DNA of 5,107 nt from Christensenellaceae bacterium (GTDB lineage: Bacteria; Bacillota; Clostridia; Christensenellales; UBA1750), in NCBI GenBank assembly GCA_031287285.1, contig JAITTC010000236.1:1-5107 (forward strand), in the 5' to 3' direction. The notes below the pieces were generated by a model. That model did not search any database and was not told where the DNA came from. It was given only the letters and a program-made list of their open reading frames with translations. The position numbers and the translations under genes were made by a program. Positions 1 to 4,959 of the stretch are shown in pieces. Within the stretch, counting starts at the first letter, position 1. The number at the start of each line of letters is the position of its first letter.

Positions 1-302
1 ATGACCTCGCGCAGCATCGCGTCGTAGTATTCGCGCTGGTTTTGGGCCATTTTCCGCTCTACCATAGCGTCCAGTTGCTGCTTGGCCTTCGCTTCCGCGG
101 CATAGTAAGCATATTTTTCTTCCAATAAGGAAAGCGGAGCGTCCGCGTCCTTCGCGCCGAGGAGGTTTTTGATGACCTCCAGCTGCCGCTCCGGTTTTTC
201 GGCCGCTCCGCTTATCTTTTGCGGATGCTGTTGTTTCCCCTCGAATAATGTCAAAACCCGCTCATACAGGGTCTTGATTCGAGCCCGTTGCTCGCCGTTC
301 AT
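1..302 (-). CDS. lonC: Lon-family ATP-dependent protease, N-terminal part (probable LonC type), cut by the window edge
   Basis: The frame starts at the ATG at 302-300 and stays open for 100 codons to the left edge. The start has a good Shine-Dalgarno site (AGAGGGG at 315-309, 6 nt spacing). The visible part is charged and helical, with no signal peptide or membrane segment. Residues 84-97 (KMAQNQREYYDAML) closely resemble the coiled-coil segment that precedes the AAA+ domain in Lon proteases (EK.QREYYL.EQ in LonA). Only about 80 residues lie before this segment, so the usual LON substrate-binding domain of about 200 residues is missing. That fits the LonC subfamily known from spore-forming Firmicutes. 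LonC is also, from memory, found next to rplI in Clostridium. The ATPase (Walker A/B) and Ser-Lys protease residues lie outside the window. Family membership is fairly likely. The LonC assignment is inferred from length and neighbourhood, and a role in sporulation is only inferred from that. The gene is last of the visible operon, 70 bp behind rplI. Confidence 0.62.
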   Translation of the reverse strand, partial: MNGEQRARIKTLYERVLTLFEGKQQHPQKISGAAEKPERQLEVIKNLLGAKDADAPLSLLEEKYAYYAAEAKAKQQLDAMVERKMAQNQREYYDAMLREV

Positions 303-372
303 AGTCAACCCCTCTAAAAGCCCCGCGAGGCCGGTTTTTTCGCTTTCTTTTCGCTTAGCTTCGGTGCTTTCC

Positions 373-819
373 CTATTCCTGCGCCACGATCTTGAGCTTA
401 AGCTTCGCCGAGATCTCGGGGAAGAGCTTGACTTCCGCCTCGTTTTCGCCAAGTTCCTTGATCGTGCCCACGCTGATCTTGCGCCTGTCGACCTCGATGC
501 CATACTGCGCCTTCAGCGCGTCCGCGATCTCTTGGTTGGTCACCTTGCCAAAGAGCCTGCCCTTTTCGCCCGCGCGCACCGCGACGTTCACGGTGAATTC
601 CTCAAGCTTTTTGGCCTGCTCGCGCGCCGCGAGCCTTTCGGCCTCGCGGCGGTGGTCGGCAGCCGCCTTCGCGCCCGCGATGGCGTTCAGGTTGCTGGCG
701 CTCGCCTCGACCGCGAGCTTGCGGGGCAGAAGATAGTTGCGGGCGAAGCCGTCGCTGGCTTCGATGATCTGATCCTTCTTGCCGGTACCCTTTATGTCTT
801 TAAGCAGGATGACCTTCAT
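373..819 (-). CDS. rplI: 50S ribosomal protein L9
   Basis: This is a complete L9 of 148 residues, the normal bacterial length. The protein binds 23S rRNA with its N-terminal domain and projects a second globular domain from the large subunit on a long helix; it affects frame maintenance and translational fidelity. The N-terminal domain (about 1-40) shows the family signature: MKVILLKDIKGTGKK, then DGFARNYLLPRKLA at 23-36. A charged helical linker follows (about 42-74). The C-terminal domain carries GRLFGKVT (87-94), close to the usual GKLFGSVT, and NQEIADALK. The start is fixed by a very strong Shine-Dalgarno site, AGGAGGGG at 833-826, 6 nt before the ATG. That site overlaps the TAG that closes the extended yybS-like frame, so translational coupling to the upstream gene is likely. 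The stop is TAG. The gene is co-transcribed with the yybS-like gene and the Lon-type gene. Confidence 0.98.
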   Translation of the reverse strand: MKVILLKDIKGTGKKDQIIEASDGFARNYLLPRKLAVEASASNLNAIAGAKAAADHRREAERLAAREQAKKLEEFTVNVAVRAGEKGRLFGKVTNQEIADALKAQYGIEVDRRKISVGTIKELGENEAEVKLFPEISAKLKLKIVAQE

Positions 820-831
820 CGTGAACCCCTC

Positions 832-951
832 CTATTTTGGCGATGCCTTGTTATTTTCGTCGCCCATTCCTCCACGAACGGGCAATAAGAAATCCATAAA
901 GCCCAAAACCATCAAAAAAACGCGGCCAAAGCTAAAGGCGAGCAATAAAAG
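832..951 (-). pseudogene. In-frame continuation of the yybS-like gene after the amber codon (missing C-terminus)
   Basis: Directly after the TAG at 954-952 the same frame runs for 39 sense codons and ends at TAG 834-832, inside the rplI Shine-Dalgarno site. The translation starts with a hydrophobic helix (LLLLAFSFGRVFLMVLGF), continues with FMDFLLPVRGG and ends in a polar tail (GDENNKASPK). DUF2232 proteins usually end with a last membrane helix followed by a G-[LIF]-[IM]-D...[PD].R motif, recalled from the family. The piece therefore fits as the genuine C-terminus. It has its own ATG codons (912, 897) but no ribosome-binding site before them, so independent translation is unlikely. With the amber position counted, the full protein would be 333 residues, and the stop-to-rplI distance would be 12 nt, as expected in a compact operon. 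Confidence 0.7.
862..883 (-). other. Perfectly paired hairpin shortly upstream of rplI
   Basis: Read on the minus strand, GCCCGTTC pairs with GAATGGGC over 8 bp, including one G-U pair, around a 6-nt loop (GTGGAG). It lies 43 nt upstream of the rplI start and is not followed by a T-tract, so it is not a terminator. It also falls in the in-frame continuation of the yybS-like gene. It may be an mRNA structure that affects rplI translation or processing, but chance is a real alternative. Confidence 0.3.
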
Positions 952-1833
952 CTAGAAGCGCAGCGCCGCCGGCCAGCGGCGCCGCTTTAGAAACCATTCG
1001 GCGAGCGACATGCCCTGGGCTGCCAGCAGGAACGAAAGCCCTTCCCAGGCGGCCAGCAAAATCGGCGCGAAGGCCTGGCCGATGAACAGCTGCAGGAGGA
1101 AAATCGCCAGGATCGCGGGCATCAGGAAGCGCCCAAGCTTCCTTGGCAGGCGAAGATCCTCCAGGGAAGGCACCTCGCCCGCAGCGAGCTTTTCTGCCTT
1201 CAGGGCATATAGGGCGGCTGCCGGGGCGAGCGCCCCCGCATAGAGCGCCCAGCTTACGAAGCTGGCCAGCATCCCCTCGCGCAGGGAGCTTTCCATGTTG
1301 AAGAACAGCGTCTTTTGAAGTTCCGCGAGCCCTGCTTCGCCCTCCGGCAGGGCGGCGCTTGCCTGAAGGGACAAAATCGCGCTCTGCATGTCGGCCGGAA
1401 GGAGGGTAAAGCCCTCTTTAAACCAGTTCACCAGCAGGGTGGAAAGGTCGCCAAGCTGAAGCGTCAGCAACGCGTAAAGAAGCGCCAGCAAAACGATGTT
1501 GAGCGCCACGTCCATGCGCAAGGCGGCGAAAAAGCCTGGCTTGCGCCGAAGAAGCAGCACCGAAACCCACGCGCTGAGCAGGGTGAAGCCAGAAAACGCG
1601 ATGCCGATCGGCCAAAGGCCGGCCATCGCGGAGCCCAGGGCTGAAAGCGCCAGGATCAGGCCGCTAAGCAGCGCCAAAGCCCACAGGCCAAGCCCGCGGC
1701 CAGCGTAGATCAGCGGGAAGAGCAACAGTGCGGCAGCCAGCGGAAAGACGGGCAAAAACCAGAGCAAAAGCCAGACCGGGCAGGAGGCAAGCCCCAGCCA
1801 AAGGGGCAAAAGGCTGCTCCTCGTCTTTTCCAT
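952..1833 (-). CDS. YybS-like DUF2232 integral membrane protein, apparently truncated by an amber codon
   Basis: The 293-residue product is very hydrophobic. About seven membrane segments are visible (roughly residues 10-40, which may hold two, then 50-70, 75-96, 108-127, 186-210, 236-260 and 262-275). A longer polar stretch lies at about 128-182, and a conserved-looking LRLPRKLGRFLMP at 227-239 precedes the last segments. Composition, topology and position upstream of rplI fit the DUF2232/YybS family. Its function is not established; in Bacillus it neighbours gdpP. The ATG at 1833 is the first possible start after an in-frame TAG. Its Shine-Dalgarno site GGGGAGG (1853-1847) is strong but sits 13 nt away, longer than usual. 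The annotated stop is TAG at 954-952, just after a basic run (KRRRWPAALRF). The frame then continues open for 39 more codons that look like the family's final helix and tail, so this product probably lacks its normal C-terminus. Confidence 0.85.
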   Translation of the reverse strand: MEKTRSSLLPLWLGLASCPVWLLLWFLPVFPLAAALLLFPLIYAGRGLGLWALALLSGLILALSALGSAMAGLWPIGIAFSGFTLLSAWVSVLLLRRKPGFFAALRMDVALNIVLLALLYALLTLQLGDLSTLLVNWFKEGFTLLPADMQSAILSLQASAALPEGEAGLAELQKTLFFNMESSLREGMLASFVSWALYAGALAPAAALYALKAEKLAAGEVPSLEDLRLPRKLGRFLMPAILAIFLLQLFIGQAFAPILLAAWEGLSFLLAAQGMSLAEWFLKRRRWPAALRF

Positions 1834-1846
1834 GCTGCTGTTTTCG

Positions 1847-1853
1847 CCTCCCC
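1847..1853 (-). promoter_or_regulatory. Ribosome-binding site of the yybS-like gene, long spacing
   Basis: GGGGAGG on the minus strand lies 13 nt before the ATG at 1833. The spacing is longer than the usual 5-9 nt, but an in-frame TAG at about 1857-1855 and the lack of another start codon leave no better choice. Confidence 0.6.
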
Positions 1854-1881
1854 GCTAGGCCCCGCCATCGATCCATGGCTC

Positions 1882-1910
1882 ATTGTAGTCCGCAGGGCTT
1901 CCCTTGTCAA
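1882..1910 (-). promoter_or_regulatory. SigA-type promoter of the yybS-rplI-lon operon
   Basis: On the minus strand a perfect -35 box TTGACA (1910-1905) is followed by a 17-bp spacer and the -10 box TACAAT (1887-1882), which matches TATAAT at five of six positions. Transcription would start near 1875, giving a leader of about 42 nt before the ATG at 1833. No other strong promoter is visible further down the operon, so it probably also drives rplI and the Lon-type gene. Confidence 0.85.
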
Positions 1911-1936
1911 TGTTAATGCGCGGTAAGTATGACGAT

Positions 1937-1967
1937 TTACGCCGTAACAATTCATGGTTCCGTAACA
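1937..1967. promoter_or_regulatory. Paired CCGTAACA direct repeats, possible operator between divergent genes
   Basis: CCGTAACA occurs at 1942-1949 and again at 1960-1967, an 18-bp spacing. The first copy is part of the inverted repeat TTAC-GCC-GTAA (1937-1947), and the second lies in GTTCCGTAAC. They sit just upstream of the operon promoter and 60-85 bp before the MATE start. The arrangement resembles binding sites for a dimeric regulator, but no regulator gene is visible here. I found no convincing plus-strand promoter for the MATE gene. TATGCT (1983-1988) and TATCAT (1988-1993) are possible -10 boxes without a good -35 box. Confidence 0.3.
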
Positions 1968-2026
1968 TCTCAGCCCCAAAACTATGCTATCATTAAGTTT
2001 ACGAAAATGCGAAGGGCTAGTGTTGT

Positions 2027-3454
2027 ATGATGAAAGTATGGTGTTTAAATCTGCTGCGGCGCGTCTTCCCGGGCGATCAGCAGCTCTATTCGAAGGTCTG
2101 GAAGATCACGGTTCCAGCCTTTGTGGAGCTGGTCATGTCCAACATGTTTACGATGATCAACATGATGATGCTCAGCCAGTATTCAACAGACGCGGTCGCC
2201 GCGGTGGGCCTCACCGGCCAGCCCAACATGCTGCTGATGGCCTGCTTTGCCGCCATCAACGTAGGGGCGACCACCCTCATCGCCTGGAACATCGGCGCGG
2301 GCAACCCGGCTGAGGCGCGCAAGGCCACGCGGCAAACCCTGCTCGTCAACTTCAGCCTTGGCATCCTGGTCACGCTGATTGGCTTCGCGGTTTCGCGCAC
2401 GGTCGTGGAATTCATGGCGGGCGGCGGCCTGGCCGAGAGCACCATGGCCCTTGGCACCAATTACTTCCGCATCATCATCTGCGGCCTGCTCTTTCAAGAG
2501 ATCAACATGGCAATCACCGCCTCCCTGCGCGGCAGCGGGCAGACGCGCCAGCCCATGGTCTACAATATCCTCACCAACCTCATCAACGTGGTGCTCAACT
2601 TCTTCCTCATCTACGGCAATTTCGGCTTCCCCGAAATGGGCGCCCTCGGCGCTGCGACCGCCACCACCATTTCGCGCTTTCTCGGCTGCCTGATGGCGCT
2701 CTATGTGGTCATGAACCCCCACACCGCAGCAAACCCCATCCACGTTTCCTTCCGCGAGTCCTGGAAGCCCGATTTCTCTATCATCAAGCAGATCCTGAAC
2801 ATCGGCGGCCCGGCCACGCTGGAGCAATTCATCCTACAAAGCGGCTTCGTGCTCTTCGCGCGCACGGTTTCCCCCCTTGGCGAAACCGTCTTCAGCGCCC
2901 ACCAGATCGGCCTGAACATCAACTCCATGGCCTTCATGCCATCGCAGGCCTTCGGCGTCGCGGCGACGACCCTGGTCGGCCAATCCCTCGGCGAAAACAA
3001 CCCAAAGCAGGCCAAAAGCGAGTCGGTCCTGCTCTTTCGCATGTCGATGTGCGTGGCCTGCCTGGTCGGCGTCTTCTTCATGACCATTCCCGTGGCGATT
3101 TCGCGCCTTTACACCTCGGACCCGGCGGTGCTCGCCCTCACCCCCATCTGCCTGCGCGTCATCGCCCTGGCCATGCCCGGCCTTTCCACGCAGCAGGCGG
3201 TTTCTGGCAGCCTGCGCGGTGCCGGGGATACGATCTTCCCCATGATGGCCTCGGTGCTGGGGGTCTGGGTCTTCCGCGTGGTCGTCTGCCATGTCTTGGT
3301 CACGGTCTTAAACCTCGGCCTGATGGGCGCCTGGATCTCGATGTTCTTCGACCAATATCTGCGCGCCACCGTCGTTTATCTCCGCCACCGGGGCGAAAAG
3401 TGGCTCAGCTACAAGCAGCGCCGCATGGAAAGGGCCGCAAAGCGCGCGGCCTGA
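2027..3454 (+). CDS. MATE family multidrug/metabolite efflux transporter
   Basis: This is a complete 475-residue polytopic membrane protein, the usual size for 12-helix MATE transporters, which export cationic or other small molecules in exchange for Na+ or H+. Two homologous halves are seen. Residues 22-230 contain PAFVELVMSNMF near the first helix, the helix-linking NPAEARKATRQT and LRGSGQTRQPM at 167-177. Residues 250-455 repeat this with GPATLEQFI, a loop GENNPKQAKSE and LRGAGDTIFPM at 396-406. This LRG[SA]G[QD]T..PM pair is a typical MATE feature. The C-terminus is a basic tail (KQRRMERAAKRAA). The substrate cannot be told from sequence. The ATG at 2027 follows an in-frame TAG (2018-2020), with another ATG directly after it. 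The Shine-Dalgarno site is weak (GAAGGG at 2011-2016). The gene stands alone, divergent from the yybS operon and convergent with the protease gene. It ends in TGA before a strong terminator. Confidence 0.97.
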   Translation: MMKVWCLNLLRRVFPGDQQLYSKVWKITVPAFVELVMSNMFTMINMMMLSQYSTDAVAAVGLTGQPNMLLMACFAAINVGATTLIAWNIGAGNPAEARKATRQTLLVNFSLGILVTLIGFAVSRTVVEFMAGGGLAESTMALGTNYFRIIICGLLFQEINMAITASLRGSGQTRQPMVYNILTNLINVVLNFFLIYGNFGFPEMGALGAATATTISRFLGCLMALYVVMNPHTAANPIHVSFRESWKPDFSIIKQILNIGGPATLEQFILQSGFVLFARTVSPLGETVFSAHQIGLNINSMAFMPSQAFGVAATTLVGQSLGENNPKQAKSESVLLFRMSMCVACLVGVFFMTIPVAISRLYTSDPAVLALTPICLRVIALAMPGLSTQQAVSGSLRGAGDTIFPMMASVLGVWVFRVVVCHVLVTVLNLGLMGAWISMFFDQYLRATVVYLRHRGEKWLSYKQRRMERAAKRAA

Positions 3455-4415
3455 GGCGAATCGGAAGCCCAAACAAAACCGCTTCCCTTCGCCCTCCGCC
3501 TCTTGGCCTATCAAAAAAAGCGCCCAAGCAAATTGGGCGCTTCTTTTTCGCAAAAAGAGGCTTATTGCGGAGCTTGCCTTGCCGGATGGCCAGCCCGAGC
3601 ACCAGCAGGCCCACGAGGGATGTCGCGGCCACGAAGGGCAGCGAGGCCTCGGGCCCGCTCACCCCGCCGGTTAGCATCTCAGTGCCGACGAGCGCCGAGC
3701 GCAGCAGCCCGCCGCCTTCCACGGCGATGCCCGAAATCGGCATGCCGAACACCCCGCCCAAGGCGAAGTTCCACGCGAAGTGCGCGCCGATTGAAATCCA
3801 AACGCTCTTGGTAAAAAACCACACGGCATTGAGCAGCAGCCCAGCCGCCAGAAACACCCCCAAAACCTCGGCAATTTGCAGATCGTTCCCAAAGTGGATC
3901 AGGCCAAAGAGCAGGGAGTTAACGAGAATCGCCCAGGCGGCGCCCCATTTTTCGAAGAAGAGCCTTAAAAGCACCCCGCGAAAGAGCAGTTCCTCGGCCA
4001 CACCGGCGCCAAGGCCCGCCGCAAGGCCGACCAAAACACCCTGCCAGGAGCCCGGGCCAAGGGGCCGATACACCCCCAGCAGGGCCAAAACCAGGGTGCC
4101 AAAAGCGACGGCGCCCCCGCCGATGGCCATGCCCAGCAAAAGTTCCTTAAGCCCTCCCTTTGGCGGGTCCGCAGGGCCGGGAAAGGCCCGCCTGGCAAGA
4201 AGCCTGTAGACGAGGATGGCCAGGGCGGCCTCGGCCAGGGCCATCGCCGGCAGGCCGGGCCAGGGATTCTGCGAAAGGTCGCCGGGCTGCGCCGTGCCAT
4301 GGCTTGCGAGCATCATCACGATGATGCCGATTGCGGACGAAAGAGAGGTCACGGTCAGCAGCAAGGCGATCAGGGCGGCAATCGCGCCCCCACGGCGCCC
4401 CGTTCGCTGTTCCAT
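3405..4415 (-). CDS. CPBP/CAAX-type intramembrane glutamic protease, with a stop-less tail read through the terminator
   Basis: This is a membrane protein of the CPBP (Abi/CAAX prenyl protease 2) family. The three active-site motifs are intact: EELLFR (E141, E142, R146), FGLIH (H174) and HFAWN (H212, N216). Hydrophobic segments lie around 11-37, 54-73, 90-115, 124-140, 157-174, 182-200 and 262-277. Bacterial members cleave membrane peptides or proteins, or take part in bacteriocin self-immunity; this one's substrate is unknown. The start at 4415 is chosen because GGAGGTG (4428-4422) lies 6 nt upstream. The core ends near residue 280. The remaining 56 residues (KLRNKPLFAKKK onward) are arginine- and proline-rich, are encoded across the terminator hairpin and overlap the 3' end of the MATE gene, finally ending at TGA 3407-3405. 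That tail is unlikely to be functional, and the mRNA probably ends before any stop codon. The family call is secure; the C-terminal end is doubtful. Confidence 0.92.
   Translation of the reverse strand: MEQRTGRRGGAIAALIALLLTVTSLSSAIGIIVMMLASHGTAQPGDLSQNPWPGLPAMALAEAALAILVYRLLARRAFPGPADPPKGGLKELLLGMAIGGGAVAFGTLVLALLGVYRPLGPGSWQGVLVGLAAGLGAGVAEELLFRGVLLRLFFEKWGAAWAILVNSLLFGLIHFGNDLQIAEVLGVFLAAGLLLNAVWFFTKSVWISIGAHFAWNFALGGVFGMPISGIAVEGGGLLRSALVGTEMLTGGVSGPEASLPFVAATSLVGLLVLGLAIRQGKLRNKPLFAKKKRPICLGAFFDRPRGGGRREAVLFGLPIRLRPRALRPFPCGAACS
3513..3548. terminator. Bidirectional intrinsic terminator between convergent MATE and CPBP protease genes
   Basis: A 10-bp perfect stem (3518-3527 with 3533-3542; core AGCGCCCAA / TTGGGCGCT) encloses a 5-nt loop (GCAAA). 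On the plus strand it is followed by CTTTTT, and on the minus strand by seven T (3519-3513). It should stop transcripts of the MATE gene from the left and of the protease gene from the right. The 58 bp between the MATE stop and the hairpin hold nothing else that I recognise. Confidence 0.93.
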
Positions 4416-4421
4416 AGAAAG

Positions 4422-4428
4422 CACCTCC
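4422..4428 (-). promoter_or_regulatory. Ribosome-binding site fixing the protease start
   Basis: GGAGGTG on the minus strand lies 6 nt before the ATG at 4415. This settles the start against an in-frame ATG 36 codons upstream, which lies in the decayed AEC repeat and has no such site. Confidence 0.85.
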
Positions 4429-4447
4429 GGCAAAAAGAGTGATTTAA

Positions 4448-4604
4448 CCTTTTTAGGCCAGATTAAGGCTCGTGAGCAAGAAGACCCAGAGGAAGATAGT
4501 CCCCACCGAGCAGGCGGTGCCAAAGACCACCAGCTCCCCCGCCAGCTCCCCGTCGCCGCCCATCTGCTGGGCTATCGTGTGGGGGAAAGCGCGGTTGGGC
4601 GAGG
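4448..4604. repeat. AEC 3'-end repeat, copy A
   Basis: This is the first of three direct copies of a sequence of about 155 bp that corresponds, on the minus strand, to the C-terminal codons and stop of an AEC permease gene. It differs from copy B at only a few positions over most of its length. The match begins at CCTTTTTAGGCCAGATT and ends after GCGCGGTTGGGCGAGG; beyond that, copies A and B diverge. The left flank has lost the GG that starts the small GGCC...GGCC palindrome in copies B and C. Confidence 0.93.
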
Positions 4605-4650
4605 TCGGCCAAAACGCCCCGCCAAGTGCCCGAACCAAGGGGGCTGGCAC
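4453..4650 (-). pseudogene. Remnant of AEC permease 3' end (copy A)
   Basis: The minus-strand frame ending at TAA 4455-4453 reads HTIAQQMGGDGELAGELV and then FLWVFLLTSLNLA. This is nearly identical to the C-terminus of the AEC gene at the right edge of the window. Upstream of the conserved part the sequence (about 4605-4680) is unlike copies B and C and I do not recognise it. It carries the same one-base insertion as copy B (CCCAACCGCG), and a one-base deletion in the next 15 bp restores the frame. It is a partial duplicate without the transporter body or a start signal, so a functional product is unlikely. Its TAA is 38 bp from the protease start, so transcription from the AEC gene could run into the protease gene. 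Confidence 0.72.
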
Positions 4651-4680
4651 GCCGGCAGAGCCAAAGGCGATGGCGCCGCT

Positions 4681-4697
4681 GCAGCCCCGTTCCTCTC
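4681..4697. repeat. 17-bp direct repeat marking unit boundary, copy 1
   Basis: GCAGCCCCGTTCCTCTC recurs exactly at 4936-4952. On the minus strand each copy lies at the upstream edge of a remnant unit, 41 bp and 15 bp after the preceding stop codon respectively. This suggests that units A and B began with the same junction and that A later changed internally. Confidence 0.8.
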
Positions 4698-4732
4698 ACT
4701 GTGGAAGGCAGCTCAAAAAAAGGATTTTATGG

Positions 4733-4890
4733 CCTTTTTAGGCCAGATTGAGGCTCGTGAGCAAGAAGACCCAGAGGAAGATAGTCCCCACCGAGCAGGC
4801 GGTGCCAAAGACCACCAGCTCCCCCGCCAGCTCCCCGTCGCCGCCCATCTGCTGGGCCATCGTGTGGGAGGAGAGCGCGGTTGGGCGAGG
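4733..4890. repeat. AEC 3'-end repeat, copy B
   Basis: This is the second direct copy, 285 bp from copy A and 227 bp from copy C (measured between stop codons). Its stop is flanked by the palindrome TGGCC-TTTTTA-GGCCA, which is also present in copy C. The sequence is almost identical to A through CCCATCTGCTGGGC and shares with A the extension GCGCGGTTGGGCGAGG. Confidence 0.93.
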
Positions 4891-4952
4891 CCAGCATCAT
4901 CAGCATGCCGATCAGCTCCACATCGCGAAAGCCCAGCAGCCCCGTTCCTCTC
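4738..4952 (-). pseudogene. Remnant of AEC permease 3' end (copy B), frameshifted
   Basis: Minus-strand translation gives GLLGFRDVELIGMLMMLASP in one frame. After one extra base in CCCAACCGCG (CCCACCGCG expected) it continues in another frame as ALSSHTMAQQMGGDGELAG to NLA and TAA at 4740-4738. Joined, these match the final two helices of AEC-family transporters, where an ..LAxPxAVxSYxMAQQxGGDxELA.. pattern is typical. Only about the last 70 residues are present. An ATG lies at the upstream edge just after the stop of the neighbouring AEC gene, but the frameshift makes a useful product improbable. Copy B retains more of the transporter than copy A. Confidence 0.75.
4936..4952. repeat. 17-bp direct repeat marking unit boundary, copy 2
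   Basis: This is an exact repeat of 4681-4697, 255 bp away. It lies at the upstream edge (minus strand) of remnant B, 15 bp after the TAA of the AEC gene. Confidence 0.8.
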
Positions 4953-4959
4953 TTCATGG

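Noticed and set aside
303..372. Attenuator between rplI and the Lon-type gene (GCCT-CGCG-GGGC-TTTT on the minus strand)
   Set aside because: The stem is only four pairs including a G-T pair, too weak to call a terminator.
169..888. Plus-strand open frame of 239 codons across rplI
   Set aside because: It lies antisense to the certain rplI gene, has no family resemblance and is explained by GC-rich codon bias.
832..912. Separate small gene or leader peptide starting at ATG 912 or 897
   Set aside because: Neither ATG has a ribosome-binding site, and the sequence is explained as the C-terminus of the yybS-like protein.
1984..2313. Alternative plus-strand frame starting before the MATE gene
   Set aside because: It overlaps the MATE coding region in another frame and encodes no recognisable protein.
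3049..4209. Plus-strand open frame of 386 codons spanning the MATE end, terminator and protease gene
   Set aside because: It is a low-complexity Pro/Arg/Ser-rich shadow of two certain genes and runs straight through a strong terminator.
4416..4523. Longer start for the CPBP protease (36 more codons from an ATG at 4523)
   Set aside because: The extra residues are an off-frame reading of the AEC remnant, and a strong ribosome-binding site supports the ATG at 4415.
4717..4739. Hairpin AAAAAGG / CCTTTTT next to the stop of AEC copy B
   Set aside because: It has only two G-C pairs; A/T-run pairing of this kind is expected by chance and the structure would be weak.
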